A DNA stretch of 64,000 nt from NCBI RefSeq assembly GCF_003583985.1, contig NZ_QXML01000008.1, positions 176,127-240,126 on the forward strand, read 5' to 3'. The translations under genes and the position numbers were made by a program. The notes under the pieces are model-generated. The model made no database searches. It saw only the letters and a list, made by a program, of their open reading frames with translations, and was not told where the DNA came from. Positions 50,999-60,383 of the stretch are shown piece by piece (within the stretch, counting starts at the first letter, position 1; every line of letters begins with the position of its first letter). The stretch is from Algoriphagus lacus. GTDB lineage: Bacteria > Bacteroidota > Bacteroidia > Cytophagales > Cyclobacteriaceae.

Positions 50999-52108
50999 TT
51001 GAAAAAAATCTACCTCATATCCGGAGAACGTTCGGGTGATTTGCATGCATCCAATTTGGTTTTGGCTATGAAAGGGCTTGATTCCTCCGTTCAATTCCGC
51101 GGAATGGGAGGGGGATATTCCAAAGAAGCTGGAGTCGAGTTGGCGGTGGATTACTCAGAAGTAGCGGTGATGGGATTTTTGGAAGTGGTGTTGGGCTTCC
51201 GGAAAGTTTTGAAATACCTGAATTTGGTTAAAAAAGATTTGTTGGCCTATCGTCCTGATGCCTTGATTTTGGTGGATTACGGTGGTTTTAATATGAAAAT
51301 CGCTGATTTTGCAAAGGAAAACGGAATCCCTGTACACTATTACATTCCACCCAAAGTCTGGGCTTGGAATCAAAAGCGAGCACTAAAACTCAAGGAGATT
51401 ACCGATCAGATCTATTCCATTTTGCCTTTCGAACCTGATTTTTTTGCCAAATTTGGAATGGAAGTGCATTATGTCGGCAATCCACTTTTGGATGAAATCC
51501 GGAAGTTTGCCCCACATGACTTTTTCTTCCAAAGAAATGAATTGAGTTATCAGCCAATCATCGCATTGCTGCCAGGAAGCAGGAAGCAAGAAATTGCTGC
51601 CATGTTGGATAGGATGATTTCTTTGGTAAAGGAATTTCCCAATGCCCAATTTGTCATAGCTGGGGTGGATAGCCTGCCTGCCTCAGTCTATGATTCTGCC
51701 AAAAAAGCTGGACTTAAAGTAGTGTTCAATCAGACCTATGACCTGCTTTCACATGCTACTGCTGCAGTGGTGACTTCAGGTACCGCGACTTTGGAAACGG
51801 CCCTTTTCCGTGTTCCCCAGATTGTAGTGTATCGAACTTCCTCCGTTTCGTACCTTATCGCAAAAAATCTGATTCGGGTTCCTTTTATCTCATTGGTTAA
51901 TTTGATCGCAGAAAAAGAAGTGTTGAAGGAGCTGATTCAAGATGATTTTTCTGTTGAAAAGTTGAAGTCGGAATTGAATCGCATTTTTACCAATGTGGTC
52001 TATAAGGGAGAAATGCTTCAGGGCTATGATTTGATCCGGGAAAAAATAGGAGAAAGCAGTGCCTCAGAGACTACTGCAAAGTTGATTTTAGGTTCTCTAA
52101 AAAAGTAA
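50999..52108 (+). CDS. lpxB: Lipid-A-disaccharide synthase
   Basis: A 369-residue GT19 glycosyltransferase that joins UDP-diacylglucosamine and lipid X to give lipid A disaccharide. Marks are YLISGERSGDLHASNLV, FRGMGGGYSKEAGVE, YIPPKVWAWNQKRA, YVGNPLLDE, LLPGSRKQEI and TSGTATLETAL. The start codon is TTG (50999-51001): it gives the conserved KKIYLISGE start, and no in-frame ATG precedes that region. The outer membrane is thus lipid-A-based. Confidence 0.94.
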   Translation: MKKIYLISGERSGDLHASNLVLAMKGLDSSVQFRGMGGGYSKEAGVELAVDYSEVAVMGFLEVVLGFRKVLKYLNLVKKDLLAYRPDALILVDYGGFNMKIADFAKENGIPVHYYIPPKVWAWNQKRALKLKEITDQIYSILPFEPDFFAKFGMEVHYVGNPLLDEIRKFAPHDFFFQRNELSYQPIIALLPGSRKQEIAAMLDRMISLVKEFPNAQFVIAGVDSLPASVYDSAKKAGLKVVFNQTYDLLSHATAAVVTSGTATLETALFRVPQIVVYRTSSVSYLIAKNLIRVPFISLVNLIAEKEVLKELIQDDFSVEKLKSELNRIFTNVVYKGEMLQGYDLIREKIGESSASETTAKLILGSLKK

Positions 52109-52135
52109 ACCCTGCCTCATCGAAGCAGGGTTTTT
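52107..52135. terminator. Bidirectional terminator between lpxB and clpX
   Basis: aaaccctgc (52107-52115) pairs with gcagggttt (52125-52133) across 9 nt, with T after on plus and T after on minus. The lpxB stop TAA (52106-52108) lies at its edge. Confidence 0.85.
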
Positions 52136-52139
52136 CAAT

Positions 52140-53363
52140 TTATGCGACTTGTAGTCGCTTGAATTTTGATTTGTCAAATTGTGACCTTGCGTAAACTTCA
52201 TCGATGACCAATTCCTTGATCGTGTCGTCGGATGGTACTTCATACATCGCATCCGTGATGATGGCTTCGCAAATGGACCGTAAACCTCTTGCTCCAAGGT
52301 TATATTCCAACGCTTTTTCCACGATGAAATCCAAAGCACTATCTTCGAATTTGAGTTTGACCCCTTCCATTTCCAATAGTTTCGTGTATTGTTTCACCAA
52401 TGCATTTTTTGGCTCGGTCAGGATTCTTTTCAAAGCTTCTTTGTGCAAAGGATCCAAGTGAGTCAATACAGGCAATCGACCGATCAATTCCGGGATCAAT
52501 CCGAAAGCTTTCAGGTCTTGAGCGGTTACGTACTGAAGGAGGTTTTCCCGATCTGCCTGAGGTGAATTGGAAGTTTTGCTGAATCCCATTGGTTGGGTAT
52601 TCAGTCGCTTACCGATATGCCTTGCAATGCCGTCAAATGCTCCACCGCAAATGAATAGAATATTCTCTGTGTTCACTGCGATCATTTTTTGATCGGGGTG
52701 TTTCCTGCCGCCTTGCGGTGGGACATTTACCATCGTTCCTTCCAAAAGCTTCAACATAGCCTGCTGCACCCCTTCACCACTTACATCACGAGTAATTGAT
52801 GGATTGTCGGATTTACGTGCGATTTTATCAATCTCATCGATGTAGACAATGCCTCGCTCAGCAGCTTCGACATTATAGTCAGCGGCCTGAAGCAGGCGGG
52901 TCAAAATACTTTCCACATCCTCCCCGACATAGCCTGCCTCGGTCAAAACTGTGGCGTCCGCAATACAAAATGGGACTTCAAGAACTTTGGCCAGGGTTTT
53001 TGCTAGATACGTTTTACCTGTTCCTGTATCCCCAACCATGATGATGTTTGATTTTTCAATCTTGATTTCATCATGCTCGTCTTTTTGCTGAAGACGCTTG
53101 TAGTGGTTGTAAACGGCTACAGTAAGTACCTTTTTCGCTTCCTCCTGCCCAATGACGTATTGGTCCAAGTAGGAAGTCAGCTCCTTTGGTTTTTTGATTT
53201 TGAACTTGGGCTTGGCACCTGATTTCTTGGTTTTTTCTTCCTCTCCAAGAATCATGTGTGCCTGGTCGATGCAGAAATTGCAGATGTGGGCAGAAATTCC
53301 CGACACCATGAGATCCACATCTTTTTTGTTTCTGCCACAAAAGGAGCAGGTTACTTGAGCCAT
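52140..53363 (-). CDS. clpX: ClpXP protease ATPase subunit ClpX
   Basis: A 407-residue AAA+ unfoldase. The C4 zinc-binding dimerisation domain has Cys6, Cys9, Cys28 and Cys31. Walker A is GDTGTGKTYLAKTLA, Walker B IVYIDEIDKIA, and the pore/sensor region shows GGAFDGIARHI and GLIPELIGRLP. It feeds unfolded substrates to ClpP. The start is 2 nt after the clpP stop (minus strand), so clpP-clpX is one transcript. Confidence 0.97.
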   Translation of the reverse strand: MAQVTCSFCGRNKKDVDLMVSGISAHICNFCIDQAHMILGEEEKTKKSGAKPKFKIKKPKELTSYLDQYVIGQEEAKKVLTVAVYNHYKRLQQKDEHDEIKIEKSNIIMVGDTGTGKTYLAKTLAKVLEVPFCIADATVLTEAGYVGEDVESILTRLLQAADYNVEAAERGIVYIDEIDKIARKSDNPSITRDVSGEGVQQAMLKLLEGTMVNVPPQGGRKHPDQKMIAVNTENILFICGGAFDGIARHIGKRLNTQPMGFSKTSNSPQADRENLLQYVTAQDLKAFGLIPELIGRLPVLTHLDPLHKEALKRILTEPKNALVKQYTKLLEMEGVKLKFEDSALDFIVEKALEYNLGARGLRSICEAIITDAMYEVPSDDTIKELVIDEVYARSQFDKSKFKRLQVA

Positions 53364-53365
53364 TC

Positions 53366-54037
53366 TTACGCTTTTTTAATTAATACTTCATCAATCAAGC
53401 CATACTCTTTGGCTTCCTGAGCTCTCAACCAGTAATCGCGATCGGAGTCTTTTTCGATTTCTTCAAATGTTTTTCCAGTATGATTTGCCAGGATTTGGTA
53501 CAATTCCTCTCTCATGGACAAAATCAGTTTTAGGGAGATTTCCATGTCTCTAGATTGACCCTGCATACCTCCTGAAGGTTGGTGAATCATCACTCTTGAA
53601 TGCTGCAATGCGGATCTTTTTCCTTTTGCTCCGCCTGCCAAAAGAACTGCACCCATTGAGGCGGCAATTCCGGTACAAATCGTTGCCACATCCGGGCCGA
53701 TGTATTGCATGGTGTCATAGATTCCAAGACCTGCAGTCACAGATCCCCCTGGGCTGTTCACATAAAGCAATACGTCTTTTTTGGCGTCGACTGATTCAAG
53801 AAAAAGCAGTTGGGCCACAATGATATTGGCGATATGATCGTCAATCCCGGTACCCAGGAAAATGATCCTGTCCATGATCAATCTTGAAAACACGTCGATT
53901 TCCCGGAAGTTCTGAGGACGCTCTTCGATTACGGAGCGGGTCATGTTTTCGATATGTTGGGTATATTGGTCAAAAGCCGTCCCGCTTACGCCTTGATTAT
54001 GAATGGCGTACTTTCTGAATTCTTCTTTGTTGATCAT
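53366..54037 (-). CDS. clpP: ATP-dependent Clp protease proteolytic subunit
   Basis: A 223-residue serine protease. The active-site Ser127 is in IAASMGAVLLAGG and His152 in VMIHQPSGG; LYVNSPGGSV is the oxyanion loop. It forms tetradecamers with ClpX or ClpA. The N-terminus is about 20 residues longer than E. coli's mature form and may be cleaved. It lies between tig and clpX, as in many bacteria. Confidence 0.97.
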   Translation of the reverse strand: MINKEEFRKYAIHNQGVSGTAFDQYTQHIENMTRSVIEERPQNFREIDVFSRLIMDRIIFLGTGIDDHIANIIVAQLLFLESVDAKKDVLLYVNSPGGSVTAGLGIYDTMQYIGPDVATICTGIAASMGAVLLAGGAKGKRSALQHSRVMIHQPSGGMQGQSRDMEISLKLILSMREELYQILANHTGKTFEEIEKDSDRDYWLRAQEAKEYGLIDEVLIKKA

Positions 54038-54068
54038 TTTTTGAGTTTGTTGTGGTGGACAAAAATAA

Positions 54069-54093
54069 AAAAGTCCTTTAAAAAAGGACTTTT
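54069..54093 (-). terminator. Hairpin between tig and clpP
   Basis: aaaagtccttt (54069-54079) and aaaggactttt (54083-54093) pair perfectly with a 3-nt loop. On the minus strand a T-run follows. It should reduce read-through from tig into clpP. Confidence 0.8.
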
Positions 54094-54114
54094 CAATATA
54101 AGCTCTAAATCGAT

Positions 54115-55443
54115 TTACTTCTCTAAAAGTTCCTTGAATTCGTCGATTGAAATGGTCTTTTCTGTCAGATCAATTTTCTCCTGAACAAATGAAAGAACTT
54201 TCTCATTTTGGACTGAAGTCAGCATGTTCATGTAGTTCTGACCTTCATTTCCTTTGAGGTAATTGTCGACAAACATATCCATGCTAGCTTCCAACTGGGC
54301 ACCAAGACCTGATGAAGCAAATTGCTCACGAATCATTTCTTTGGTTTTCTCAATTACATCTGCATGCTCAGCTTGTATTCCGTTGTCTTTTGCAATCTGA
54401 TTGGAGATCAAAGACCAAGTCAATTGTTTGGCATAAAGTGGATATTCATTTTCGACATCCGCTAGGGTCACTTTGCCTTCATTAGCTCTTAGCAACCACT
54501 CTTTCAAGAAAGTATCCGGTAGGGATAGGTTAGCCTTTTCTACCAAGGCTTTCTTCAATTCTTCCTCTGTGAAAACTTTTGACTCACGGTCGTAACTTCC
54601 CTGAAGGGTTTCCTTTACTTTAGTGATGAATTCTTCTTCTGAATTAACTACACCTGGACCGAAGATTTTATCAAAAAATTCCTGATTCAACTGAGCAGAT
54701 TCTGTTCGGTTAATGTTTTTTACGGTAAAAGTGAAAGTGCCTTTTGCCTCATTAGACTCTTCTTCAGTTAATCCAAAAGCTTCAGACCATTCCTCTTTCT
54801 TCACTTCTTTTGCGTCAAATTCAATTACTGCATCTTTACTGATCCCTGTGAATTTTGAAGCTAACTTCTTCGAAATTTTAGAAAGTGGGAGAGAAAGAGT
54901 TTTTGAAAAATCACCCTCAGCAGCTTTCATATCACCGTAGATATTGTCTCCTGCTTCACTTACTTCAGGATTTGTACTGTCGCCATATTGAGACTTTAGA
55001 TTCTCAATGGTTTCATTGATCAATTTGTCGTCGACTTTGATCGTGTACTTTATTCCTTTGGTGTTTTTGTCCAAAGCCACAACCACCGAATCCACAAAAC
55101 CAATTTTGTATTCGAAATCGAAATCCTTTTGAGTTTTCCAGTCAATGGAATTGTCCGCTTTTTCAACGGGAAGCGGCTCTCCAAGAATTCTAAAAGTCTG
55201 CTCTTTGAGGTAATTGTTGAGGGATTCACCTAGGATTGCATTGATTTCATCAACCAAGATGGATGTTCCATAGATGTTTTTGACCATAGAAACAGGAGCT
55301 TTTCCCGGTCTGAAGCCTCTGATGGCTGCTTTTTTGGCGTAATCCTTTAGTTTGGCATCAACCTTTGGTTGATAATCTGCTTCGTTTAGTGTAATTTTAA
55401 TAGAAGCTTGATTTGCTGAATGCTTGTCTAGTGTAATTTCCAA
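54115..55443 (-). CDS. tig: Trigger factor
   Basis: A 442-residue ribosome-bound chaperone. The N-terminal ribosome-binding part contains GFRPGKAPVSMVKNIYG, which matches the GFRxGK ribosome signature. The middle PPIase-like domain is divergent, as in other Bacteroidota, and a helical C-terminal chaperone region follows. It is transcribed ahead of clpP-clpX. The promoter was not fixed; a terminator from tRNA-Leu lies in its upstream region. Confidence 0.93.
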   Translation of the reverse strand: MEITLDKHSANQASIKITLNEADYQPKVDAKLKDYAKKAAIRGFRPGKAPVSMVKNIYGTSILVDEINAILGESLNNYLKEQTFRILGEPLPVEKADNSIDWKTQKDFDFEYKIGFVDSVVVALDKNTKGIKYTIKVDDKLINETIENLKSQYGDSTNPEVSEAGDNIYGDMKAAEGDFSKTLSLPLSKISKKLASKFTGISKDAVIEFDAKEVKKEEWSEAFGLTEEESNEAKGTFTFTVKNINRTESAQLNQEFFDKIFGPGVVNSEEEFITKVKETLQGSYDRESKVFTEEELKKALVEKANLSLPDTFLKEWLLRANEGKVTLADVENEYPLYAKQLTWSLISNQIAKDNGIQAEHADVIEKTKEMIREQFASSGLGAQLEASMDMFVDNYLKGNEGQNYMNMLTSVQNEKVLSFVQEKIDLTEKTISIDEFKELLEK

Positions 55444-55473
55444 GGTATATAGAATTAAACAGATGATGAATTA

Positions 55474-55525
55474 AAAACCCCCAATCTCTTTCCTGTCTGA
55501 TCAAAAACAGTGGAGTGATTGAGGG
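55474..55525 (-). terminator. Terminator of tRNA-Leu, inside the tig upstream region
   Basis: On the minus strand ccctcaatc pairs with gattggggg (one G-T), with an inner ctgt/acag stem, then ttttt. It starts 10 nt after the tRNA 3' end. Confidence 0.6.
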
Positions 55526-55534
55526 CTTAAGCTG

Positions 55535-55616
55535 TGCGGATAGAGGGACTCGAACCCCCATGCCTCGCGGCGCTAGATCCTAAGTCTAGTGCGTCTACCA
55601 ATTTCGCCACATCCGC
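55535..55616 (-). tRNA. tRNA-Leu (anticodon UAG)
   Basis: An 82-nt tRNA on the minus strand. The acceptor GCGGATG/TATCCGC, D-arm with TTGGTAGAC, anticodon stem CTAGA/TCTAG with loop CTTAGGA (anticodon TAG; complement at 55580-55582), a long variable arm and a GGGGG-TTCGAGT-CCCTC T-arm all fold. It decodes CUA and, by wobble, other CUN codons. CCA is not encoded after the discriminator A. A TACCTTTG -7 box lies upstream. Confidence 0.96.
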
Positions 55617-55676
55617 ATTGGATTCAATCAGACCGAGATATTTTGATCAAATGATCTCGTTTTCTAATTGTGGTTG

Positions 55677-55684
55677 CAAAGGTA
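55677..55684 (-). promoter_or_regulatory. -7 box of tRNA-Leu
   Basis: On the minus strand TACCTTTG, followed by CAACC, fits TAnnTTTG exactly, about 60 nt before the tRNA 5' end. A TTG lies about 22 nt upstream. Confidence 0.6.
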
Positions 55685-55784
55685 AAGACATAATCTTAAT
55701 TTTTCACAAGTGCCTGAAAAAATATTTCTCCAAATAGTGGAATGATTTAATCCCTGTCCCAATTTTGAATAAAATTCCACCCTT

Positions 55785-58001
55785 ATGATCCCTGTGGACA
55801 TAGAAGAAGAACGAAAAGAAATCCTCAAACGCTATCGAAGGCTGCTTCGGCAAGCAAAACCTGTTTTAAAACCAGGTGATACCAAGCAAATAAAAAAAGC
55901 ATTTAACATTTCCCTCGAGGCACATAAGGACATGCGCCGCAAATCCGGAGAGCCTTACATTTACCATCCTTTGGAGGTAGCATTGGTGTGTGTGGAAGAA
56001 ATCGGCTTAGGGACGACATCGATCATATCAGCACTGCTTCATGATGTAGTTGAAGACACTGATTGGGAGTTGGAAGACATCGAGCGGGAGTTTGGTCACA
56101 AAGTCATGACCATTATAGATGGACTCACAAAGATTTCGGGTGTTTTCGAATATGGAAGTTCCCAGCAGGCTGAGAATTTCCGGAAAATGCTCCTGACGCT
56201 TTCGGATGATGTCAGGGTGATTCTAATCAAGTTGGCAGACCGATTAAACAACATGAGGACGCTATCGAGCATGCCACGGCATAAGCAGTTAAAGATCGCC
56301 TCAGAGACCATGTATTTGTATGCGCCCTTGGCTCACCGGTTGGGTTTGTATGCGATAAAGTCTGAGTTGGAAGATTTGTACCTCAAATACACCGATACAG
56401 AGACTTATAAGGATATTGTAAAAAAGATCAACGAGTCCAAGAGCTACCGGAATCGTTTTATCAAAAGTTTCATCCAGCCGATTGAAGATGAGCTTACCCG
56501 ACAGGGATTTAAGTTTGCTATAAAAGGAAGGCCCAAATCTGTTTATTCTATCTACAATAAGATGAAAAAACAGGGGATTCCTTTTGAGGAAGTGTACGAC
56601 TTGTTTGCGATTCGAATCATTTTGGACAGCGAGCTTGAAAATGAAAAGGCGGACTGTTGGCAGGTTTATTCCATAGTGACGGATTTTTATCGTCCTAACC
56701 CTGATCGACTAAGGGATTGGATAAGCACTCCAAGATCCAATGGTTACGAATCTCTCCATACCACTGTGATGAGTAACACCGGTCAATGGGTGGAGGTGCA
56801 AATCCGTACCTCCAGAATGGATGAAATTGCCGAGCGAGGCTATGCCGCTCACTGGAAATACAAGGAAAAAGACAGTTCCAGTAAATCAGGTGCAGGATTG
56901 GATGAGTGGATCAATCAGGTTAGAAGCATGCTTGAATCCAACGACGGAAGTGCCATTGAGTTTATGGATGATTTCCGGGGGAACCTATTTCAGGAAGAAG
57001 TATTCGTTTTCACCCCCAAAGGAGATCTTAAGGTTCTTCCATTCGGAGCAACTGCGTTGGATTTTGCATTTGAAATCCATACTGCAGTCGGAGCAAAATG
57101 CATCGGTGCGAAAGTTAACCAGCGCCTTGTTCCAATCAATCACAAGCTCAAAAACGGTGATCAGGTTGAGATTTTAACTTCCAACAAGCAAAAACCGACA
57201 GAAGACTGGCTCAACAACGTAGTCACTTCACGGGCTAAGGCAAAGATCAAAGATGCCCTTCGGGAGGAAAAGAAATCCGCAATAGTGGATGGAAAGGAAA
57301 TCGTGCAACGGAAAATGAAAGCCATGAAGCTTGAGTTTACCTCAGAGACGGTAGAGCAGCTTAGGGCCTATTTTGAACTGAAAACTGCCAATGAGTTTTA
57401 TTACCGAGTAGGGAAGGGTATCATTGATCCCACTTCGATCAAGTCTTTCAAGGACTTCAAAGAGAATCAGAAAGCCAAAAGTAAAGTCAGCGAAAAAGTA
57501 AAGGACGAATCTACCTTCACCAAGGAAATCAAAAGCCTGAAAGGTTCCGATCATGATCAGTTGCTGATCGGTGAGGACATGGATGTAGTGGATTATATTT
57601 TGGCTAAATGCTGTAATCCTATCCCGGGTGATGATGTTTTTGGTTTTGTGACAATCAATGAAGGGATCAAAATCCACCGTACATCTTGTCCCAATGCATT
57701 GGAATTACTTTCCAACCACGGAAACCGAGTAATCAAAGCCCGCTGGACAAGTCAAAAGGAAATTGCATTTTTGGCCGGTTTAAGAATTGTGGGTACTGAT
57801 CGAGTTGGATTGATCAATGATGTCACAAAGGTGATTTCCAATGAATTGAAAGTGAACATGCGGTCCATAACCGTGGATTCTGATGCGGGAATTTTCGAAG
57901 GAACGATTAAGTTGTATGTTCACAGTACCGAGCATTTAGATCACTTGATTAAAAATCTTCAGCAAGTGGAGGGAATAATTAAAGTCTCCCGGTTTGACTG
58001 A
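55785..58001 (+). CDS. Bifunctional (p)ppGpp synthetase/hydrolase (Rel/SpoT)
   Basis: A 738-residue long RSH protein. The hydrolase HD domain has YIYHPLEVAL and HDVVEDT (His86-Asp87); the synthetase domain has GRPKSVYSIYNKM and ERGYAAHWKYKE; then TGS (VFVFTPKGDLKVLPFGATALDFAFEIH), a zinc/RIS-like region (AKCCNPIPGDDVFGFVT) and a C-terminal ACT domain. With both domains apparently intact it can make and break (p)ppGpp in response to starvation. It is followed by fur after 50 nt. Confidence 0.96.
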   Translation: MIPVDIEEERKEILKRYRRLLRQAKPVLKPGDTKQIKKAFNISLEAHKDMRRKSGEPYIYHPLEVALVCVEEIGLGTTSIISALLHDVVEDTDWELEDIEREFGHKVMTIIDGLTKISGVFEYGSSQQAENFRKMLLTLSDDVRVILIKLADRLNNMRTLSSMPRHKQLKIASETMYLYAPLAHRLGLYAIKSELEDLYLKYTDTETYKDIVKKINESKSYRNRFIKSFIQPIEDELTRQGFKFAIKGRPKSVYSIYNKMKKQGIPFEEVYDLFAIRIILDSELENEKADCWQVYSIVTDFYRPNPDRLRDWISTPRSNGYESLHTTVMSNTGQWVEVQIRTSRMDEIAERGYAAHWKYKEKDSSSKSGAGLDEWINQVRSMLESNDGSAIEFMDDFRGNLFQEEVFVFTPKGDLKVLPFGATALDFAFEIHTAVGAKCIGAKVNQRLVPINHKLKNGDQVEILTSNKQKPTEDWLNNVVTSRAKAKIKDALREEKKSAIVDGKEIVQRKMKAMKLEFTSETVEQLRAYFELKTANEFYYRVGKGIIDPTSIKSFKDFKENQKAKSKVSEKVKDESTFTKEIKSLKGSDHDQLLIGEDMDVVDYILAKCCNPIPGDDVFGFVTINEGIKIHRTSCPNALELLSNHGNRVIKARWTSQKEIAFLAGLRIVGTDRVGLINDVTKVISNELKVNMRSITVDSDAGIFEGTIKLYVHSTEHLDHLIKNLQQVEGIIKVSRFD

Positions 58002-58027
58002 TTGAATCTTTTCTGGGGGACAAAAGT

Positions 58028-58035
58028 TATATTTG
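58028..58035 (+). promoter_or_regulatory. -7 box of the fur-STAS operon
   Basis: TATATTTG matches TAnnTTTG exactly, 16 nt before the fur ATG; a TTG lies about 23 nt upstream. Confidence 0.55.
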
Positions 58036-58051
58036 AAAAAAATCGCTGAAA

Positions 58052-58519
58052 ATGGCTTTGAATACCGCTCATTTTGAAGAGGTCAAAAAGATATTTACCG
58101 CCTACCTGGAAAATCAAAAACTTAGAAAGACCCCCGAGCGCTATGCGATTTTGGAGGAGATTTACAGCCGGACTGGCCACTTTGATGTAGAAGGTCTCTA
58201 CATCAGTATGAAGAACAAAAATTACCGAGTGAGTCGGGCAACGGTTTACAATACCTTGGACCTTTTGGTAGAGTGTGACTTGGTGACCAAACATCAATTT
58301 GGGAAAAATCTGGCTCAATTCGAGAAATCATACGGATACAAACAGCATGACCATCTGATCTGCGTGGATTGCAATCAGGTAATGGAGTTTTGCGATCCAC
58401 GCATCCAAAACATTCAAAATACCGTAGGAGAAATCTTGAACTTCCAGGTGCTTCACCATTCCTTGATTTTATATGGAAATTGCACCAAGGAAAATTGTCA
58501 AAACAAAAAAGCTAGCTAA
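58052..58519 (+). CDS. fur: Fur family transcriptional regulator
   Basis: A 155-residue metal-responsive repressor. The winged helix carries RKTPERYAILEEIYSRTGHFDVEGLY and VSRATVYNTLDLLVECDLV; the dimer domain has HDHLICVDCNQVMEF with a CxxC pair and a second pair near the end (CTKENC), a structural zinc site. Fur, PerR and Zur cannot be separated with confidence; the HDH pattern fits Fur/PerR. It overlaps the STAS gene by one base (TAATG). Confidence 0.9.
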   Translation: MALNTAHFEEVKKIFTAYLENQKLRKTPERYAILEEIYSRTGHFDVEGLYISMKNKNYRVSRATVYNTLDLLVECDLVTKHQFGKNLAQFEKSYGYKQHDHLICVDCNQVMEFCDPRIQNIQNTVGEILNFQVLHHSLILYGNCTKENCQNKKAS

Positions 58520-58863
58520 TGAAACTTACCTATTCTACACAAAAGGACGAAAAGGCCCATTATTTATTTATACAGGGAGATTTGATCGGAGATGAGGTAG
58601 GTCCCAAATTGGTTGAGGTAGTATCTGACGCTATTCAAGAAGGAGCCAAAACTTTCGTAATTGATTTGAGCGAAGTTCGATATATCAGTTCGAGCGGAAT
58701 TGGCTTGCTGATTACTATGTTGACCAAAATGCGGAATGCAGGTGGGGAAGTATACTTAACTTCACCTTCTGAGCATGTGAAAAAACTGCTCATCATCACC
58801 AAGCTGAACAATATATTTACCGTGTTTGATTCAGTCTTGGATGCAAAAGCAAAACTGGTCTGA
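58519..58863 (+). CDS. STAS-domain anti-sigma-factor-antagonist-like protein
   Basis: A 114-residue single STAS domain of SpoIIAA/RsbV type. The phosphorylatable serine is Ser58 in VRYISSSGIGLLITML. It may switch a partner by Ser phosphorylation. No anti-sigma kinase is adjacent. The start overlaps the fur stop by one base, so the two are translationally coupled, and a terminator follows at 58890. Confidence 0.88.
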   Translation: MKLTYSTQKDEKAHYLFIQGDLIGDEVGPKLVEVVSDAIQEGAKTFVIDLSEVRYISSSGIGLLITMLTKMRNAGGEVYLTSPSEHVKKLLIITKLNNIFTVFDSVLDAKAKLV

Positions 58864-58889
58864 TTAAACTCAAACCGTGTTTATGAACC

Positions 58890-58916
58890 TAGCCTCTTAT
58901 GGAGGCTATTTTTTTT
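58890..58916 (+). terminator. Terminator of the fur-STAS operon
   Basis: tagcctc (58890-58896) pairs with gaggcta (58902-58908) across ttatg, then eight T. Confidence 0.85.
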
Positions 58917-59023
58917 GGAACTTGCCATTCGTAATAAATAGGATCATTCCCTTGGTTTTCTTTGCCCTTATCGCAAATTTCGCCCTTCAAAAAGACTTTA
59001 CTAAAGATTAGATCGCGCATCAA

Positions 59024-60295
59024 ATGAAGATGGATGTATTGCTAGGTCTCCAGTGGGGAGATGAAGGAAAGGGTAAAATCGTTGACGTGTTAGCTCCTCA
59101 ATATGAGGTTGTAGCCCGTTTTCAGGGTGGTCCAAATGCTGGTCATACACTGGAATTTGACGGGATCAAGCACGTGCTTCATCAAATTCCTTCCGGTATT
59201 TTCCGTGCTCAGATTCTCAATATCATCGGGAATGGAGTCGTTCTTGACCCGATTATCCTGAAAAGAGAAATCGAAGGATTGGGGAAATTTTCCATCGATT
59301 ACCAGAAAAATCTGGTGGTTTCAAAAAAGGCAACCATCATTATTCCTACGCACAAACTTCTGGATGCGGCCTATGAGCAGTCTAAAGGAGATAAGAAAAT
59401 AGGATCTACCCTGAAAGGAATTGGTCCGACATACCAAGACAAAATCGGACGATCTGCCCTAAGGATTGGAGATATCCTGAGTTCGGATTTCAAAGAGAAA
59501 TACCAAACTCTTGTAGAAAAACATAAGACTACCCTTTCATTCTATTCTTATCCTTTGGACAAATTGGATGAGATGGAAGCCCAGTTTTTTGAAGCTGTGG
59601 AATTTGTAAAAACACTGAATTTGATCGACAGTGAATATGTGGTCAATGATGCATTAAATTCCAACAAGAAAATTTTGGCAGAAGGTGCGCAGGGATCCTT
59701 ATTGGATGTGGACTTTGGTAGTTATCCTTTCGTGACATCAAGCAGCACAATGACTGCAGGTGCATGCACAGGTTTAGGAGTAGCGCCTTCCAAAATTGGA
59801 GAAGTCTTTGGGATTTTTAAGGCTTATTGCACCAGAGTAGGTAGTGGTCCATTCCCAACAGAACTATTCGATTCTACAGGTGAAGCCATGAGGAAAGAGG
59901 GGAATGAATTTGGTAGTACAACAGGTAGGCCACGAAGATGTGGGTGGCTGGATCTTCCAGCATTGAAATACTCCATTATGATCAATGGAGTAACGCAGCT
60001 TTTCATGATGAAAGCCGATGTTCTCAACATATTCGAAGAAATTAAAATCTGTACTCACTATGTCCTTCCTTCAGGGGAAAATATCGATAAGTTGAGTTTT
60101 GAGATCACTGATCTCGATGTCAAACCAATCTATAAAACAATGAAAGGTTGGCATTGCTCATTGGCAGAGGTTCGATCTTATGAAGAATTCCCAACAGAAT
60201 TGAAAGATTATGTGTCCTATCTGGAATCTGAGCTTAATGTTCCGATTCGGTTAGTCTCAGTAGGCCCTGATCGTGTGCAAACTATTTTGAGGTAA
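59024..60295 (+). CDS. purA: Adenylosuccinate synthetase
   Basis: A 423-residue GTP-dependent enzyme that couples IMP and aspartate, the first step to AMP. The GTP/IMP site opens the protein (LLGLQWGDEGKGKIVDV), and GNGVVLDP, GSTLKGIGPTYQDK, EGAQGSLLDVDFGSYPFVTSS and GRPRRCGWLDLPALKYS follow. The length is normal. It is a single gene closed by a terminator. Confidence 0.97.
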   Translation: MKMDVLLGLQWGDEGKGKIVDVLAPQYEVVARFQGGPNAGHTLEFDGIKHVLHQIPSGIFRAQILNIIGNGVVLDPIILKREIEGLGKFSIDYQKNLVVSKKATIIIPTHKLLDAAYEQSKGDKKIGSTLKGIGPTYQDKIGRSALRIGDILSSDFKEKYQTLVEKHKTTLSFYSYPLDKLDEMEAQFFEAVEFVKTLNLIDSEYVVNDALNSNKKILAEGAQGSLLDVDFGSYPFVTSSSTMTAGACTGLGVAPSKIGEVFGIFKAYCTRVGSGPFPTELFDSTGEAMRKEGNEFGSTTGRPRRCGWLDLPALKYSIMINGVTQLFMMKADVLNIFEEIKICTHYVLPSGENIDKLSFEITDLDVKPIYKTMKGWHCSLAEVRSYEEFPTELKDYVSYLESELNVPIRLVSVGPDRVQTILR

Positions 60296-60315
60296 CCCAT
60301 TAATTTTATTAATCA

Positions 60316-60350
60316 AAAAGCTCCTGGGATAACCTCAGGAGCTTTTGTTT
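60316..60350 (+). terminator. Terminator of purA
   Basis: aaaagctcctg (60316-60326) pairs with caggagctttt (60336-60346) across 9 nt, then gttt. Confidence 0.88.
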
Positions 60351-60383
60351 TATATTCTCTTTGTCTTTTTCTTTATAAATCAA

